Source: Microvirga aerophila
Lineage (GTDB): Bacteria > Pseudomonadota > Alphaproteobacteria > Rhizobiales > Beijerinckiaceae
Assembly: GCF_003332305.1 (NCBI RefSeq)
Contig: NZ_QOIO01000001.1
Coordinates: 210,749-274,748, forward strand
Direction: 5' to 3'
DNA length: 64,000 bases
Shown: in pieces, positions 10,414 to 22,337 of the stretch
Numbering within the stretch: position 1 is the stretch's first letter
How the letters are laid out: every line of letters begins with the position of its first letter
Notes under the pieces: model-generated
What the model saw: the letters and a program-made list of their open reading frames with translations, nothing else
Told to the model about the DNA's origin: nothing
Database searches by the model: none
Position numbers and translations under genes: made by a program

Positions 10414-10705
10414 CCACAAGCTCCAGCAGGTTGATAGGCAGGTACAGCGTTCGGTGGAGGCCAATTAAGGCGAAGATGTGGCACGCCTATTGGCAAATGT
10501 GGCGGAGATAGACTGGAGCTTAACCATACTATTGTTTGTTTTAGGCCACTTTGCTGGGGGTACCCCGCCCACGTCCAAGCCGGAAAATTTTCTACGGAAA
10601 AACTGTTTACTGGGAACTGTTTTAATTGTGGCGAGTTGGCGAGAGCGTAAGGCCAAGCTAAGTAGGGCTGGGCCGCCTACAGCCCGCAAGACAAGGGAAG
10701 CTTCC
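10414..10705. other. Divergent intergenic region, 292 bp
   Basis: Separates the divergent lytic transglycosylase and lipoprotein genes. It is visibly more AT-rich than its surroundings around 10505-10640 and holds the palindrome GGGGTACCCC near 10557-10566. Promoters for both genes are expected here, but I could not fix convincing -35/-10 pairs. No small gene with a ribosome site was seen. Confidence 0.5.
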
Positions 10706-10984
10706 ATGAAAAAGATCATCACAGCGATTGCCGCCGGCGCCCTCACCCTCTCGATGGCTGCCTGCAACACCCCTGGCGAGCGGGCCGTTGGCGGCGCCGC
10801 GATCGGTGGCCTGGCGGGTGCCGCCATCGGCGGCGCGGCGACGGGCCGTGGCAGCGGCGCTCTCGCGGGCGCGGCGATCGGTGCTGCCGGCGGCGCGATC
10901 GTCGGTGCGTCCACCGCCCCGCGCGGCCCGGCCTGCCCCTATGGCACCTATCAGGACGCTTACGGCAACATCTATTGCCGCTAA
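10706..10984 (+). CDS. Small glycine-zipper lipoprotein
   Basis: Predicted outer-membrane or periplasmic lipoprotein of 92 residues. A signal peptide ends in a lipobox (LSMAAC, Cys20). A glycine-zipper stretch follows, built of repeated GGAAIGGLAGAAIGG-like segments that may insert in or pack against a membrane, then a tail with two Cys. The frame is open well upstream, but only the ATG at 10706 has a signal peptide and a ribosome site (AAGGGAAG). It is monocistronic, with a terminator right after. Function is not known; related zipper lipoproteins often affect envelope stability. Confidence 0.85.
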   Translation: MKKIITAIAAGALTLSMAACNTPGERAVGGAAIGGLAGAAIGGAATGRGSGALAGAAIGAAGGAIVGASTAPRGPACPYGTYQDAYGNIYCR

Positions 10985-11006
10985 TCGCACCTGAATTTCA
11001 GTTCGA

Positions 11007-11040
11007 GGGGCCGGGATCTGATCTCGGCCCCTTTCCTTTT
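11007..11040 (+). terminator. Rho-independent terminator after the lipoprotein gene
   Basis: GGGGCCG (11007-11013) pairs with CGGCCCC (11025-11031), followed by TTTCCTTTT. Classic GC stem and T-rich tail, 22 nt after the stop codon. Confidence 0.8.
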
Positions 11041-11070
11041 GACGGGTCTTGAGCGTACCAATCACTCACG

Positions 11071-11796
11071 ATGATACAGACGATTTGGGGCAAGTTGAGC
11101 GGCGCCGGCATCGGCCTGGCGCTTGGAGGGCCGATTGGCGCACTGCTGGGCGGCGTCGCCGGCCATGTGCTCGTCGACCGCGAGGGCGCCATTTTCGGAC
11201 GCCCTCCCCGCGATGTCATGTTCACCATGGGCTTGGTTGCCCTCGCGGCCAAGATGGCGAAAGCCGACGGCATCGTGGTGGACCGGGAGATCAAGGCCTT
11301 CGAACAGGTGGTCGAAGTGCCCGACGAGGAACATGAAAGGGTGAGCCGGCTGTTTCGCCTCGCCATGGAAACGACGGAAGGGTTCGAGGCTTATGCTCGC
11401 CAGATCGGGGACGCGTTCAAGGACGAGCCCGCGTTGTTGGAGGATGTGGTCGACGGGCTGTTCCACATCGCCAAGGCCGACGAGGCCGTGCACGAAGCCG
11501 AATTCGCCTATGTGCGCGACGTGGCGACGATCTTTGGTTTCACGCCGGCCGATTTCGAGCGCATCGCCGCGCGGCACGTGCGCCGGGCGGATGATCCCTA
11601 TCTGATCATCAAGGCCGACAGGGACATGAGCGACGAGGACCTCAAACGCCACTACCGCAGGCTCGTGGCGGAGAACCATCCGGATCGCGAGATCGCCCGA
11701 GGATTGCCTCCGGAGGCCGTGAAGATCGCAACCGAGCGCCTGGCCACCATCAATGCCGCGTGGGAGCAGATCGCAGCCGAGCGGAATATCAGGTGA
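11071..11796 (+). CDS. TerB-DnaJ protein (DjlA-like co-chaperone)
   Basis: Predicted J-domain co-chaperone for DnaK, 241 residues. The first 35 residues form a Gly-rich hydrophobic segment that may touch the membrane. A helical TerB-like domain follows (about 48-165, with acidic KADGIVVDREIKAFE and KADEAVHEAE repeats). A C-terminal J domain (about 178-240) has the essential HPD in ENHPDREIA. This order matches the DjlA family. The amidase gene follows 4 nt after the stop, suggesting joint expression and a possible envelope link. Seen: domains and HPD; the envelope role is inference. Confidence 0.88.
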   Translation: MIQTIWGKLSGAGIGLALGGPIGALLGGVAGHVLVDREGAIFGRPPRDVMFTMGLVALAAKMAKADGIVVDREIKAFEQVVEVPDEEHERVSRLFRLAMETTEGFEAYARQIGDAFKDEPALLEDVVDGLFHIAKADEAVHEAEFAYVRDVATIFGFTPADFERIAARHVRRADDPYLIIKADRDMSDEDLKRHYRRLVAENHPDREIARGLPPEAVKIATERLATINAAWEQIAAERNIR

Positions 11797-11800
11797 CCTG

Positions 11801-12568
11801 ATGAACGGTCCGCTTGCCCCTGAAAGTCCTGTTGCGGCGAAAGTCTTTCCTTCGCCCAACCACGGAGAGCGCAAGGATAATGCCCGTCCCAGCATGATCA
11901 TCCTGCACTATACGGGCATGCCTGACGAAGGCGAAGCTCTGCAATGGCTGAGCAATCCCGTGTCGCAGGTATCGGCCCACTATTTCGTCTTCTCCGATGG
12001 GCGTGTTCTGCAGATGGTGCCGGAGACGCGTCGGGCCTGGCATGCCGGCATCTCCTCCTGGGATGGCGAGGTCGACATCAACTCCCACTCGGTCGGGATC
12101 GAGATCGCCAATCCCGGCCATCCAGGTGGCCTGCCCCCTTTTCCTGACGCGCAGATCGACAGCGTTGCGGCCCTGACCAAGGATATAGCGACCCGGTGGC
12201 GGATCCCTGCCGTCCGAGTCCTCGGCCACTCCGACATTGCGCCTGGCCGCAAGCTCGATCCGGGTGAGGCCTTCCCGTGGGAGCGCCTGCATCGGGAAGG
12301 CGTGGGCCATTGGGTCCCGCCGGCCCCCGTCCGGGATGGGCGCTTCTTCTCCCGTGGGGACCAAGGCATGCCCATTGAGGCCCTTCAGGCCATGCTGGTC
12401 ATGTATGGCTACGGTTTGAGGATCAACGGCGTCTTCGACGAAGACACCGAGAAGGTCGTGGCAGCCTTCCAGCGCCATTTCCGGCCGGAGCGCGTCGATG
12501 GGGTCGCCGATGCCTCGACCATCACCACTCTGAGGGACCTGATCGCCAAGCGCCCAAGCGCCGCATGA
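11801..12568 (+). CDS. AmpD-like N-acetylmuramoyl-L-alanine amidase with peptidoglycan-binding domain
   Basis: Zinc amidase that removes the stem peptide from (anhydro)muropeptides. The Amidase_2 domain has His36 in ILHYTGM, Glu in HSVGIEIAN and the final ligands in GHSDIAPGRKLDPG. A C-terminal peptidoglycan-binding domain follows (about 185-250, QAMLVMYGYGLRINGVFD). No signal peptide is seen, so a cytosolic muropeptide-recycling role like AmpD/AmiD is likely. The ATG at 11801 has AGGTGA upstream and sits 4 nt after the TerB-DnaJ stop. Length 255 residues. Confidence 0.9.
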   Translation: MNGPLAPESPVAAKVFPSPNHGERKDNARPSMIILHYTGMPDEGEALQWLSNPVSQVSAHYFVFSDGRVLQMVPETRRAWHAGISSWDGEVDINSHSVGIEIANPGHPGGLPPFPDAQIDSVAALTKDIATRWRIPAVRVLGHSDIAPGRKLDPGEAFPWERLHREGVGHWVPPAPVRDGRFFSRGDQGMPIEALQAMLVMYGYGLRINGVFDEDTEKVVAAFQRHFRPERVDGVADASTITTLRDLIAKRPSAA

Positions 12569-12663
12569 CAACAACTGCCGCATGACAAAGAGTTAACTCG
12601 AATCCAGGTGAGATTTCGGTCACAATCCCAAAGTTGGACGGCAGGTCCCAAGGGGGTTTTCCG

Positions 12664-14106
12664 GTGCGTCGGGTTTGGGTCTATCTGTTGATGATGCTGG
12701 CGGTGGCCGGCATCGCGGGGTTTTTCTTATGGCAGCCGACGGGCGGCAACGCTTCGGACGCGGCATACCGGCTCGCATCGATCGACCGGGGCCCCATCAC
12801 GGCAAGCGTCCGGGCGACCGGAACGCTGAGCCCGGTGACAACCGTTCTAGTCGGATCGCAGCTTTCCGGCCAGGTGGTGGAAATTCTCGCCGACTACAAC
12901 ACACCGGTCAAACAGGGCCAGGTGGTGGCTCGCCTGTATTCCGAACAGATCAAGTCCCGCCGCGACGCCGCCCAGGCGGATCTCGCCCAAGCCAGGGCCG
13001 ACCGGGACACCAAGAGCGCGCAAATCGATAAGGCGAAGTCAGCACTCGCCCGCTCCGAAGCCCTGGCGGACGACCTCGCGGCGCAACGCGACCGCGCTCA
13101 AGCGCAGCTCGCGGAGGCGCAGCGCAATTTCGATCGGCAAGCGGAACTCGTGAAACGCGCCGCCGCAACACAAAACGCTCTGGACCAGTCGGAAACCCAA
13201 CTCGACATTCAGAAGGCAACTCTCGCCTCGGCCGACGCGCAGATCGCCTCGAACCATGCCGAAGCTGCTGGTCTCAAAGCCGATATCGCGCTGGCGGAAG
13301 CAGGGGTTAAATCGGCCGAGGCGGTCATTCTCCAGCGTCAGGCAAAGCTGAGGGATATCGAGATCGATCTTGCGCGCACGGACGTTCGCTCCCCTGTCGA
13401 CGGTGTTGTGGTCAAACGCGACATCGAACTGGGCCAGACCGTTGCTGCCTCTCTATCGGCCCCGACTCTTTTCACCATCGCGCAGGACCTGCGGGAGATC
13501 GACATCTACGCCAATATTGACGAGGCGGATGTAGGCCGCCTGAAGGCTAGACAGAGCGTCAGCTTCACGGTCAATGCCTATCCGAACCGCACCTTCGGCG
13601 GCACGGTGCGAATGGTGCGCCTTGGAGCCCAGACGGTTCAGAATGTCGTGACCTATACGGCGGTGATCGGCGTTACGAACCCTGATCAGGCGCTCCTGCC
13701 TGGCATGACGGCCAACCTTCAGATCGTCACGGATGAGCGGGAGGATGTGCTGCGCATTCCCAACGCGGCGCTGCGCTTCCGCCCCGCCGGAACGTCCGCA
13801 CCCGCATCCGTGCGGGGTCCTGCGTCGGAAGCTCAGGGCGTGGCCCGAACAGCAAAGCGCAAAAGCGCCACAATGGATGCCCCGGACGACGGAACCGATG
13901 GGCGAATCTACCAGCCTGGTCCTGACAACAACCCGCAAGCGGTGGCGGTTCGACTCGGGGTGACGGACGGCAATTATACCGAGATCCTGCGAGGAGACGT
14001 GCAGGAGGGCGCAGCCATCATCATCGGCGGCGCACGCACGGGTTCCACGGCGGACCCCAATGGGTCCGAGCGGAGTCCCCGCCCACGCCCCCCGCGCATG
14101 TTCTAA
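12664..14106 (+). CDS. macA: MacA-like periplasmic adaptor (HlyD/RND family)
   Basis: Membrane-fusion subunit joining a MacB-type ABC transporter to an outer-membrane channel. An N-terminal membrane helix (VWVYLLMMLAVAGIAGFFLW) is followed by a lipoyl half-motif, a long Gln/Ala-rich coiled-coil hairpin (about residues 100-240), the second lipoyl half (DVRSPVDGVVVKRDIELG) and beta-barrel domains. I place the start at GTG 12664 because AAGGGGG precedes it; a TTG at 12634 lacks this. The C-terminal third has an extra Pro/Ser/Lys-rich insertion and a PRPRPPRMF tail. It ends 9 nt before the ATPase gene. Confidence 0.88.
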   Translation: MRRVWVYLLMMLAVAGIAGFFLWQPTGGNASDAAYRLASIDRGPITASVRATGTLSPVTTVLVGSQLSGQVVEILADYNTPVKQGQVVARLYSEQIKSRRDAAQADLAQARADRDTKSAQIDKAKSALARSEALADDLAAQRDRAQAQLAEAQRNFDRQAELVKRAAATQNALDQSETQLDIQKATLASADAQIASNHAEAAGLKADIALAEAGVKSAEAVILQRQAKLRDIEIDLARTDVRSPVDGVVVKRDIELGQTVAASLSAPTLFTIAQDLREIDIYANIDEADVGRLKARQSVSFTVNAYPNRTFGGTVRMVRLGAQTVQNVVTYTAVIGVTNPDQALLPGMTANLQIVTDEREDVLRIPNAALRFRPAGTSAPASVRGPASEAQGVARTAKRKSATMDAPDDGTDGRIYQPGPDNNPQAVAVRLGVTDGNYTEILRGDVQEGAAIIIGGARTGSTADPNGSERSPRPRPPRMF

Positions 14107-14115
14107 GGGTTCGCG

Positions 14116-14841
14116 ATGGCTTTGATCGAAACGCGCGCACTAGGACGGGTCTATGACTTGGATGCTGGACGCGTTGTGGCCCTGGATCACGTGTCCCTCG
14201 ACATCGACGAGGGTGATTTCGTCGCCGTGATGGGTCCGTCCGGTTCCGGCAAGTCCACCTTCATGAACTTGATCGGATGTCTGGACAAGCCATCAAGCGG
14301 CCAATACCGGCTCGCGGGAACGGCAGTCGAGACGCTGGACGCGAACGGTCTCGCCCGGCTGCGAAACCGCGAGATCGGCTTCGTGTTCCAGCAGTTCAAT
14401 CTGCTGCCGCGCACCGATGCCCTTGGCAACGTGGCCCTGCCGATGATCTATGCAGGCGTCGACCGCAAAGCCCGCCAGGACAGAGCCCTCAAGGCCCTCG
14501 GACGGGTGGGCCTTGCGGATCGGCACCATCATCGCCCCATGCAGCTGTCGGGCGGGCAACAGCAGCGCGTCGCCATCGCGCGGGCATTGGTGAACAGCCC
14601 AAGCCTGCTGCTCGCCGACGAGCCTACCGGCGCCCTCGACAGCCGAACCGCCAACGAGATCTTAGGCTTGTTCCAGGAGCTGAACCGGGAAGGCGTGACC
14701 ATCGTTCTCGTGACCCACGATGCGGATGTAGGCCGTCACGCGCGCCGCCTGATCCGCTTCAAGGACGGCAAGGTCATCGAAGATCATCGGCAGACACCCC
14801 TCGACGCCCGTGACCACTTGGGTGCGGAGAGCGCAGCGTGA
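14116..14841 (+). CDS. MacB-type ABC transporter ATP-binding protein
   Basis: Cytoplasmic ATPase of a MacAB-like exporter, here a separate protein rather than fused to the permease. Walker A GPSGSGKST (about residues 38-46), Q-loop VFQQFNLLPR, signature LSGGQQQRVAIAR, Walker B LLLADEPTGALD and switch His VTHD are all present. 241 residues. It lies between the adaptor gene and the permease gene, which it overlaps by 4 nt. The substrate (peptide, macrolide or lipid-like) cannot be read from the sequence. Confidence 0.92.
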   Translation: MALIETRALGRVYDLDAGRVVALDHVSLDIDEGDFVAVMGPSGSGKSTFMNLIGCLDKPSSGQYRLAGTAVETLDANGLARLRNREIGFVFQQFNLLPRTDALGNVALPMIYAGVDRKARQDRALKALGRVGLADRHHHRPMQLSGGQQQRVAIARALVNSPSLLLADEPTGALDSRTANEILGLFQELNREGVTIVLVTHDADVGRHARRLIRFKDGKVIEDHRQTPLDARDHLGAESAA

Positions 14842-16070
14842 GGTTGCTAGAAGCCATCCGCTCCGCTTTTTCGGCCATCCTGGCAAATGCGCTGCGCAGC
14901 CTGCTTACCATGCTCGGGATCGTCATCGGGGTTGCGGCGGTGATCACCATGGTGGCGATCGGCTCCGGTGCGCGCAACCTCGTCGATTGGCAGATCCGCT
15001 CCCTAGGGGCAAACCTCGCCATCGTGACGCCCGGCAACGTCACGCAGGGCGGCGCACGCCTCGGTGCAGGCGCCGCCTCCACCCTGACAGACGAGGACGC
15101 GCAAGCGATCCGGCGCGAGGTCGACGGCGTCGTGGCCGCTGCTCCCTTCGTGCAGGGCGCGGCCCAGGTGGTGGCGGGCGGCAGCAACTGGGGAACCCGC
15201 ATCTACGGCATCGATCTCGACTGGTTCGAGGCTCGCGAATGGGAGGTCGCGGATGGGCGAAGCTTCGATCCGGAAGAGCTTCGCCGAGGCGACATCGTCA
15301 TCATTCTCGGGCAGACGGTGGCCCGCAACCTGTTCGGCGAAGAGGATCCGCTCGACAAGACCGTGCGGGTGCGCAACGTCCCGTTCCGCGTCATTGGCGT
15401 CATGGCTCCAAAAGGTCAGTCTGCCTTCGGCCAGGATCAGGACGACGTGATCTTCGTACCGCTCGATGCAGGCCGCCGCCGGGTGATCGGCCGCAACTAT
15501 GCGAAGGACGGTTCGGTCGGCTCGATCTTCGTGAAGTTCGCCAACGAACAGGATATCGAGCCCGGCATCGAGAGCATCACTCACCTTCTACGCCAACGTC
15601 ACCGCGTAGTCGGTGAGCAGGAAGACGATTTCGCAATCCGCAACCTGACCGAGATCGCCAACACGGCCTCGGCCTCGGCCAACACGCTCTCGATCCTGCT
15701 CGCAGCGGTGGCGGCCGTGTCGCTCCTGGTCGGCGGAATCGGCATCATGAACATCATGCTGGTCTCCGTGACCGAGCGGACGCGGGAAATCGGCCTGCGT
15801 CTCGCCGTCGGAGCCCGCCCCCGCGATATTCTGAGCCAGTTCCTGATCGAAGCGACGACCTTGTCCACGATCGGCGGAGGCCTCGGCGTAGCCCTTGGCG
15901 CAGGGGCCGCCTATCTGGTGGCGCAGATGGCAGGCTGGCCCTCGCTGGTATCCACGAACGCCATCGTGATAGCGGTCGGGTTCTCGGCCCTCGTCGGCAT
16001 CTTCTTCGGGTTCTACCCGGCAAGCCGAGCGGCCAAGCTCGACCCTATCGAGGCGCTCAGGCGGGAGTAG
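14838..16070 (+). CDS. MacB-type ABC transporter permease
   Basis: Integral membrane subunit with one N-terminal helix (residues about 10-38), a large periplasmic MacB-PCD domain (about 50-270) and three C-terminal helices. The ETRTREIGLRLAVGARPRDI-like coupling loop, here VTERTREIGLRLAVGA, is typical of FtsX/MacB permeases. The GTG start at 14838 overlaps the ATPase stop (GTGA). 410 residues. With the two genes upstream it completes an adaptor-ATPase-permease efflux set; the outer-membrane channel is not encoded nearby. Confidence 0.92.
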   Translation: MRLLEAIRSAFSAILANALRSLLTMLGIVIGVAAVITMVAIGSGARNLVDWQIRSLGANLAIVTPGNVTQGGARLGAGAASTLTDEDAQAIRREVDGVVAAAPFVQGAAQVVAGGSNWGTRIYGIDLDWFEAREWEVADGRSFDPEELRRGDIVIILGQTVARNLFGEEDPLDKTVRVRNVPFRVIGVMAPKGQSAFGQDQDDVIFVPLDAGRRRVIGRNYAKDGSVGSIFVKFANEQDIEPGIESITHLLRQRHRVVGEQEDDFAIRNLTEIANTASASANTLSILLAAVAAVSLLVGGIGIMNIMLVSVTERTREIGLRLAVGARPRDILSQFLIEATTLSTIGGGLGVALGAGAAYLVAQMAGWPSLVSTNAIVIAVGFSALVGIFFGFYPASRAAKLDPIEALRRE

Positions 16071-16080
16071 CTGCTCGGTC

Positions 16081-16109
16081 AACTGCTTCCACGCTCAGTG
16101 GAAGCAGTT
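16081..16109. terminator. Bidirectional hairpin between convergent genes
   Basis: AACTGCTTCCAC (16081-16092) and GTGGAAGCAGTT (16098-16109) form a perfect 12-bp stem with a 5-nt loop, 10 nt after the permease stop and touching the stop codon of the opposing small gene. No long T-tract, but position and symmetry suit a shared terminator. Confidence 0.7.
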
Positions 16110-16481
16110 CTAGATCGGCTCACCCTTGGCGTAGATCTTCTGGGGCGCTTTCGGGAAATACTTGAAGAGCGCGGGGCAAAGCCAGCCTTCGCGGTTCTTC
16201 CCCTCCTCCCTGTACCAGTTTCCGCCAAACTCCTCGCGGACCAGGGTCAGCTCGACCTGATAGCCTGGGAAAGGCGTGGTGGAGAAGATCAGCCGAAAGC
16301 CGTTCCGTGCATTCGGGATATTTCTCACCGCATCGTCGATCATCTGCGGAATGCCGGAGACGAAAGGCTCCCGCACGAGGCCGGCAGCCGGGTCATCGAA
16401 GACCCAGGTCCCGTGCGAGAGGTAGGGCTGAATGACGAGTAGCGCGTTGGATGGAGGTACGGCGGGTGTCGAGAGATCCAT
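16110..16481 (-). CDS. Small conserved-looking hypothetical protein
   Basis: 123 residues from the ATG at 16481 (a GTG three codons earlier is also open). No signal peptide or membrane helix. The sequence is rich in Pro and aromatic residues (PYLSHGTWVFDDPAAGLVREPFV, read in two parts; FGGNWYREEG; EGWLCPALFKYFPKAP) and looks like a folded single domain. It resembles small uncharacterised DUF6717-type proteins, from memory only. No operon partner; metH lies upstream on the same strand but 70 nt away. Function unknown. Confidence 0.7.
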   Translation of the reverse strand: MDLSTPAVPPSNALLVIQPYLSHGTWVFDDPAAGLVREPFVSGIPQMIDDAVRNIPNARNGFRLIFSTTPFPGYQVELTLVREEFGGNWYREEGKNREGWLCPALFKYFPKAPQKIYAKGEPI

Positions 16482-16553
16482 GGCGTGCACACGTTGAATG
16501 TTTCTTCGTGCGCCTGACGTGGTGATCCCCGGGTTATTCCGCCACCCGGAGCG

Positions 16554-20327
<3,774 letters not shown>

Positions 20328-20349
20328 GACGTGAGCATGACACGCTAAG

Positions 20350-21256
20350 TTAGGCCGCAGCTTTCACAGTGTGGTCGCGCAATCCAAGGAGATGACAGAT
20401 CGCGTAGACCAGATCGGCGCGGTTCATGGTGTAGAAGTGGAATTCATTGACGCCGTGATCGACGAGGTCGATCACCTGCTCGGCCGCAACGGCGGCGGCG
20501 ATCAGTTTGCGCGTATCGACATCATTATCCAGGCCGTCGAAGCGCGCGGCGAGCCATGCCGGAATGCTGGCGCCAGTCTTCGCGGCGAAATTCGACGTCT
20601 GCTTGAAGTTCTGAACAGGGACGATGCCCGGCACGATCGAGATGTTGATGCCCTTCGCGCGAACGCGGTCGAGATAGCGGAAGTAATGATCGTTATCGAA
20701 GAAGAACTGGGTAATGGCGCGATCCGCCCCACAATCGACCTTTGCCTTGAGGGCATCGATATCCGCATCGAGGGACGCGGCTTCCGGGTGCTTCTCCGGA
20801 TAGGCTGAGACCGACACCTCAAAATCACCAACGCCCTTGATGGCGGCGACCAAATCGCAGGCCTGCTGATATCCACCAGGATGGGGCACGTAAGCGGTGC
20901 CGAGCCCCCCCGACCGGATCGCCACGCAGGGCCACCACATGACGAACGCCGGCATCCCAGTAGGAACGGATGACGTCATTCACCTCCTCCTTCGTGGCCG
21001 CCACGCAGGTCAGGTGCGCGGCAGGCCGGAGGTTCGTTTCGCGCACCAAGCGCGAGACGGTGGCATGGGTTCGTTCCCGGGTCGATCCGCCTGCTCCATA
21101 GGTCACGGAGACGAATTGCGGGTCGAGCGGAGCCAGACGCTCGATGGATGACCAGAGGGTCGTTTCCATTTCGGGCGTCTTCGGCGGGAAAAACTCGAAC
21201 GAGACGCGAATGGAGCAAGTGTCCTGACGGCTGGGGCGAAGGGTAAGCGGAGACAT
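20350..21256 (-). pseudogene. metF: metF, 5,10-methylenetetrahydrofolate reductase, frameshifted as read
   Basis: Makes 5-methyl-THF, the methyl donor for MetH next door. The N-terminal frame (from ATG 21256) reads FEFFPPKT, VSVTYGAGGST and ALRGDP, then leaves the family at a run of seven G on the coding strand (plus-strand C run 20905-20911). The other frame resumes at once with GLGTAYVPHPGGY and continues to a normal C-terminus (ITQFFFDNDHY, PGIVP). With six G the gene would encode about 301 intact residues. The start overlaps the regulator's stop (ATGA). Either a recent +1 slip, a phase-variable tract, or a sequencing error; enzyme identity is clear. Confidence 0.9.
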
Positions 21257-22290
21257 CAGGCAACCTCTCTGTCGGGTTCGAGCATCGGCCAGTCCGTCAC
21301 CACGCGACGGTCCTGACCCAGCCAAAGGGAAACGGTCAATTGCTCATCACCCTTCTTGGGCGGGGCGAGTTCTCGCGTGAGCGTGCAGCCGAGCCCGGCC
21401 TCATCGAGCCAGCTGGCTACCTGCTCCGGCGCAAAGCCGAGGCGACGATGGGCCTGGGCTTCGCGCAGGAACTCGAGGTTATGGGGGGCGAAATCGACCA
21501 CAAGAATGCGACCACCCGGAGCCACGAGTCGGGCCGCCTCCCGGATCGCCCGCGCGGGATCGTCGAGGTAGTGCAGCACCTGGTGAATGACGACGAGGTC
21601 AAACGTGTCCCGCGGGAACGGTGGAGCGTAGATGTCGCCCTGCCGGAGCTCGATCCGCATCAGCCCGGCTTTCTCCAGGTTTGCACGGGCGACTGAGAGC
21701 ATCGCGTGGCTGGCATCGAGCCCGATGGTCCGCAGGGCCTGCGGCGCGAGAAGCTGTAGCATTCGGCCGGTGCCGGTGCCGAGATCGACTAGGTTGCGGA
21801 TGGGCCGGGACCCCAGAACATCCAGCACAGCGGCTTCGACCACGGTTTCAGGCGCATGAAGAGAACGAATCCGGTCCCAGTCGGGGGCGAGGCGCGAGAA
21901 GAATGCCTGTGCGGATTGGGAGCGCTGAGCGCGGACCGTCTCAAGCCGGGTGCGATCCTCCAGCAGTTGGGGGTCGGACCGATCGAGATTGTCCAGCATG
22001 GGACGGAGAATGGCGAGAGCACTGCTCTGGTCCGTCAGACGAAAGAACGCCCAAGCGCCCTCCCGGTGCCGCTCGACGAGGCCGGCTTCCGCCAGCAGCT
22101 TGAGATGGCGGGAGATTCGCGGTTGAGACTGGCCGAGGATGTCCGTGAGGTCAGAGACGGAAAGCTCGCCCTCGGTCAGCAAGGCCAGGATCCGCATGCG
22201 CGTCTCCTCTGCGGCTGCCCGTAGGATGCTTAAGGTCAAATCCAGGGATGGGGGCGCTGCACCGGGCACAGTCAAATCTCGCTCGTACAT
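21256..22290 (-). CDS. ArsR-family regulator fused to a SAM-dependent methyltransferase
   Basis: 344-residue two-domain protein. Residues about 20-95 form an ArsR-type winged helix (TRMRILALLTEGELSVSDLTDILGQSQPRISRHLKLL). Residues about 150-310 form a class I methyltransferase (VDLGTGTGRM, GLDASHAMLS, FDLVVIHQVLHYLDDP). It precedes metF with ATGA overlap, then metH, so it probably senses SAM or SAH and controls the methyl cycle; SahR-like regulators are the known parallel. The ATG at 22290 would make a nearly leaderless transcript from the promoter seen; the GTG at 22269 with GAGA upstream is a real alternative. Whether the domain methylates anything is unknown. Confidence 0.88.
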   Translation of the reverse strand: MYERDLTVPGAAPPSLDLTLSILRAAAEETRMRILALLTEGELSVSDLTDILGQSQPRISRHLKLLAEAGLVERHREGAWAFFRLTDQSSALAILRPMLDNLDRSDPQLLEDRTRLETVRAQRSQSAQAFFSRLAPDWDRIRSLHAPETVVEAAVLDVLGSRPIRNLVDLGTGTGRMLQLLAPQALRTIGLDASHAMLSVARANLEKAGLMRIELRQGDIYAPPFPRDTFDLVVIHQVLHYLDDPARAIREAARLVAPGGRILVVDFAPHNLEFLREAQAHRRLGFAPEQVASWLDEAGLGCTLTRELAPPKKGDEQLTVSLWLGQDRRVVTDWPMLEPDREVA

Positions 22291-22330
22291 ATAAAGATAT
22301 GTTTATATCTTCTTTGGGAGCTGACGGCAA
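22289..22330 (-). promoter_or_regulatory. Promoter and probable operator of the arsR-metF-metH operon
   Basis: On the minus strand TTGCCG (22330-22325), a 17-nt spacer and TATAAA (22307-22302) form a good promoter. The perfect inverted repeat ATATAAAGATATGTTTATAT (plus strand 22289-22308; ATATAAA and TTTATAT arms, 6-bp centre) covers the -10 and the start region, the expected place for a repressor. The repeat is seen directly; binding by the ArsR-methyltransferase is inference. Confidence 0.7.
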
Positions 22331-22337
22331 GATCAAG

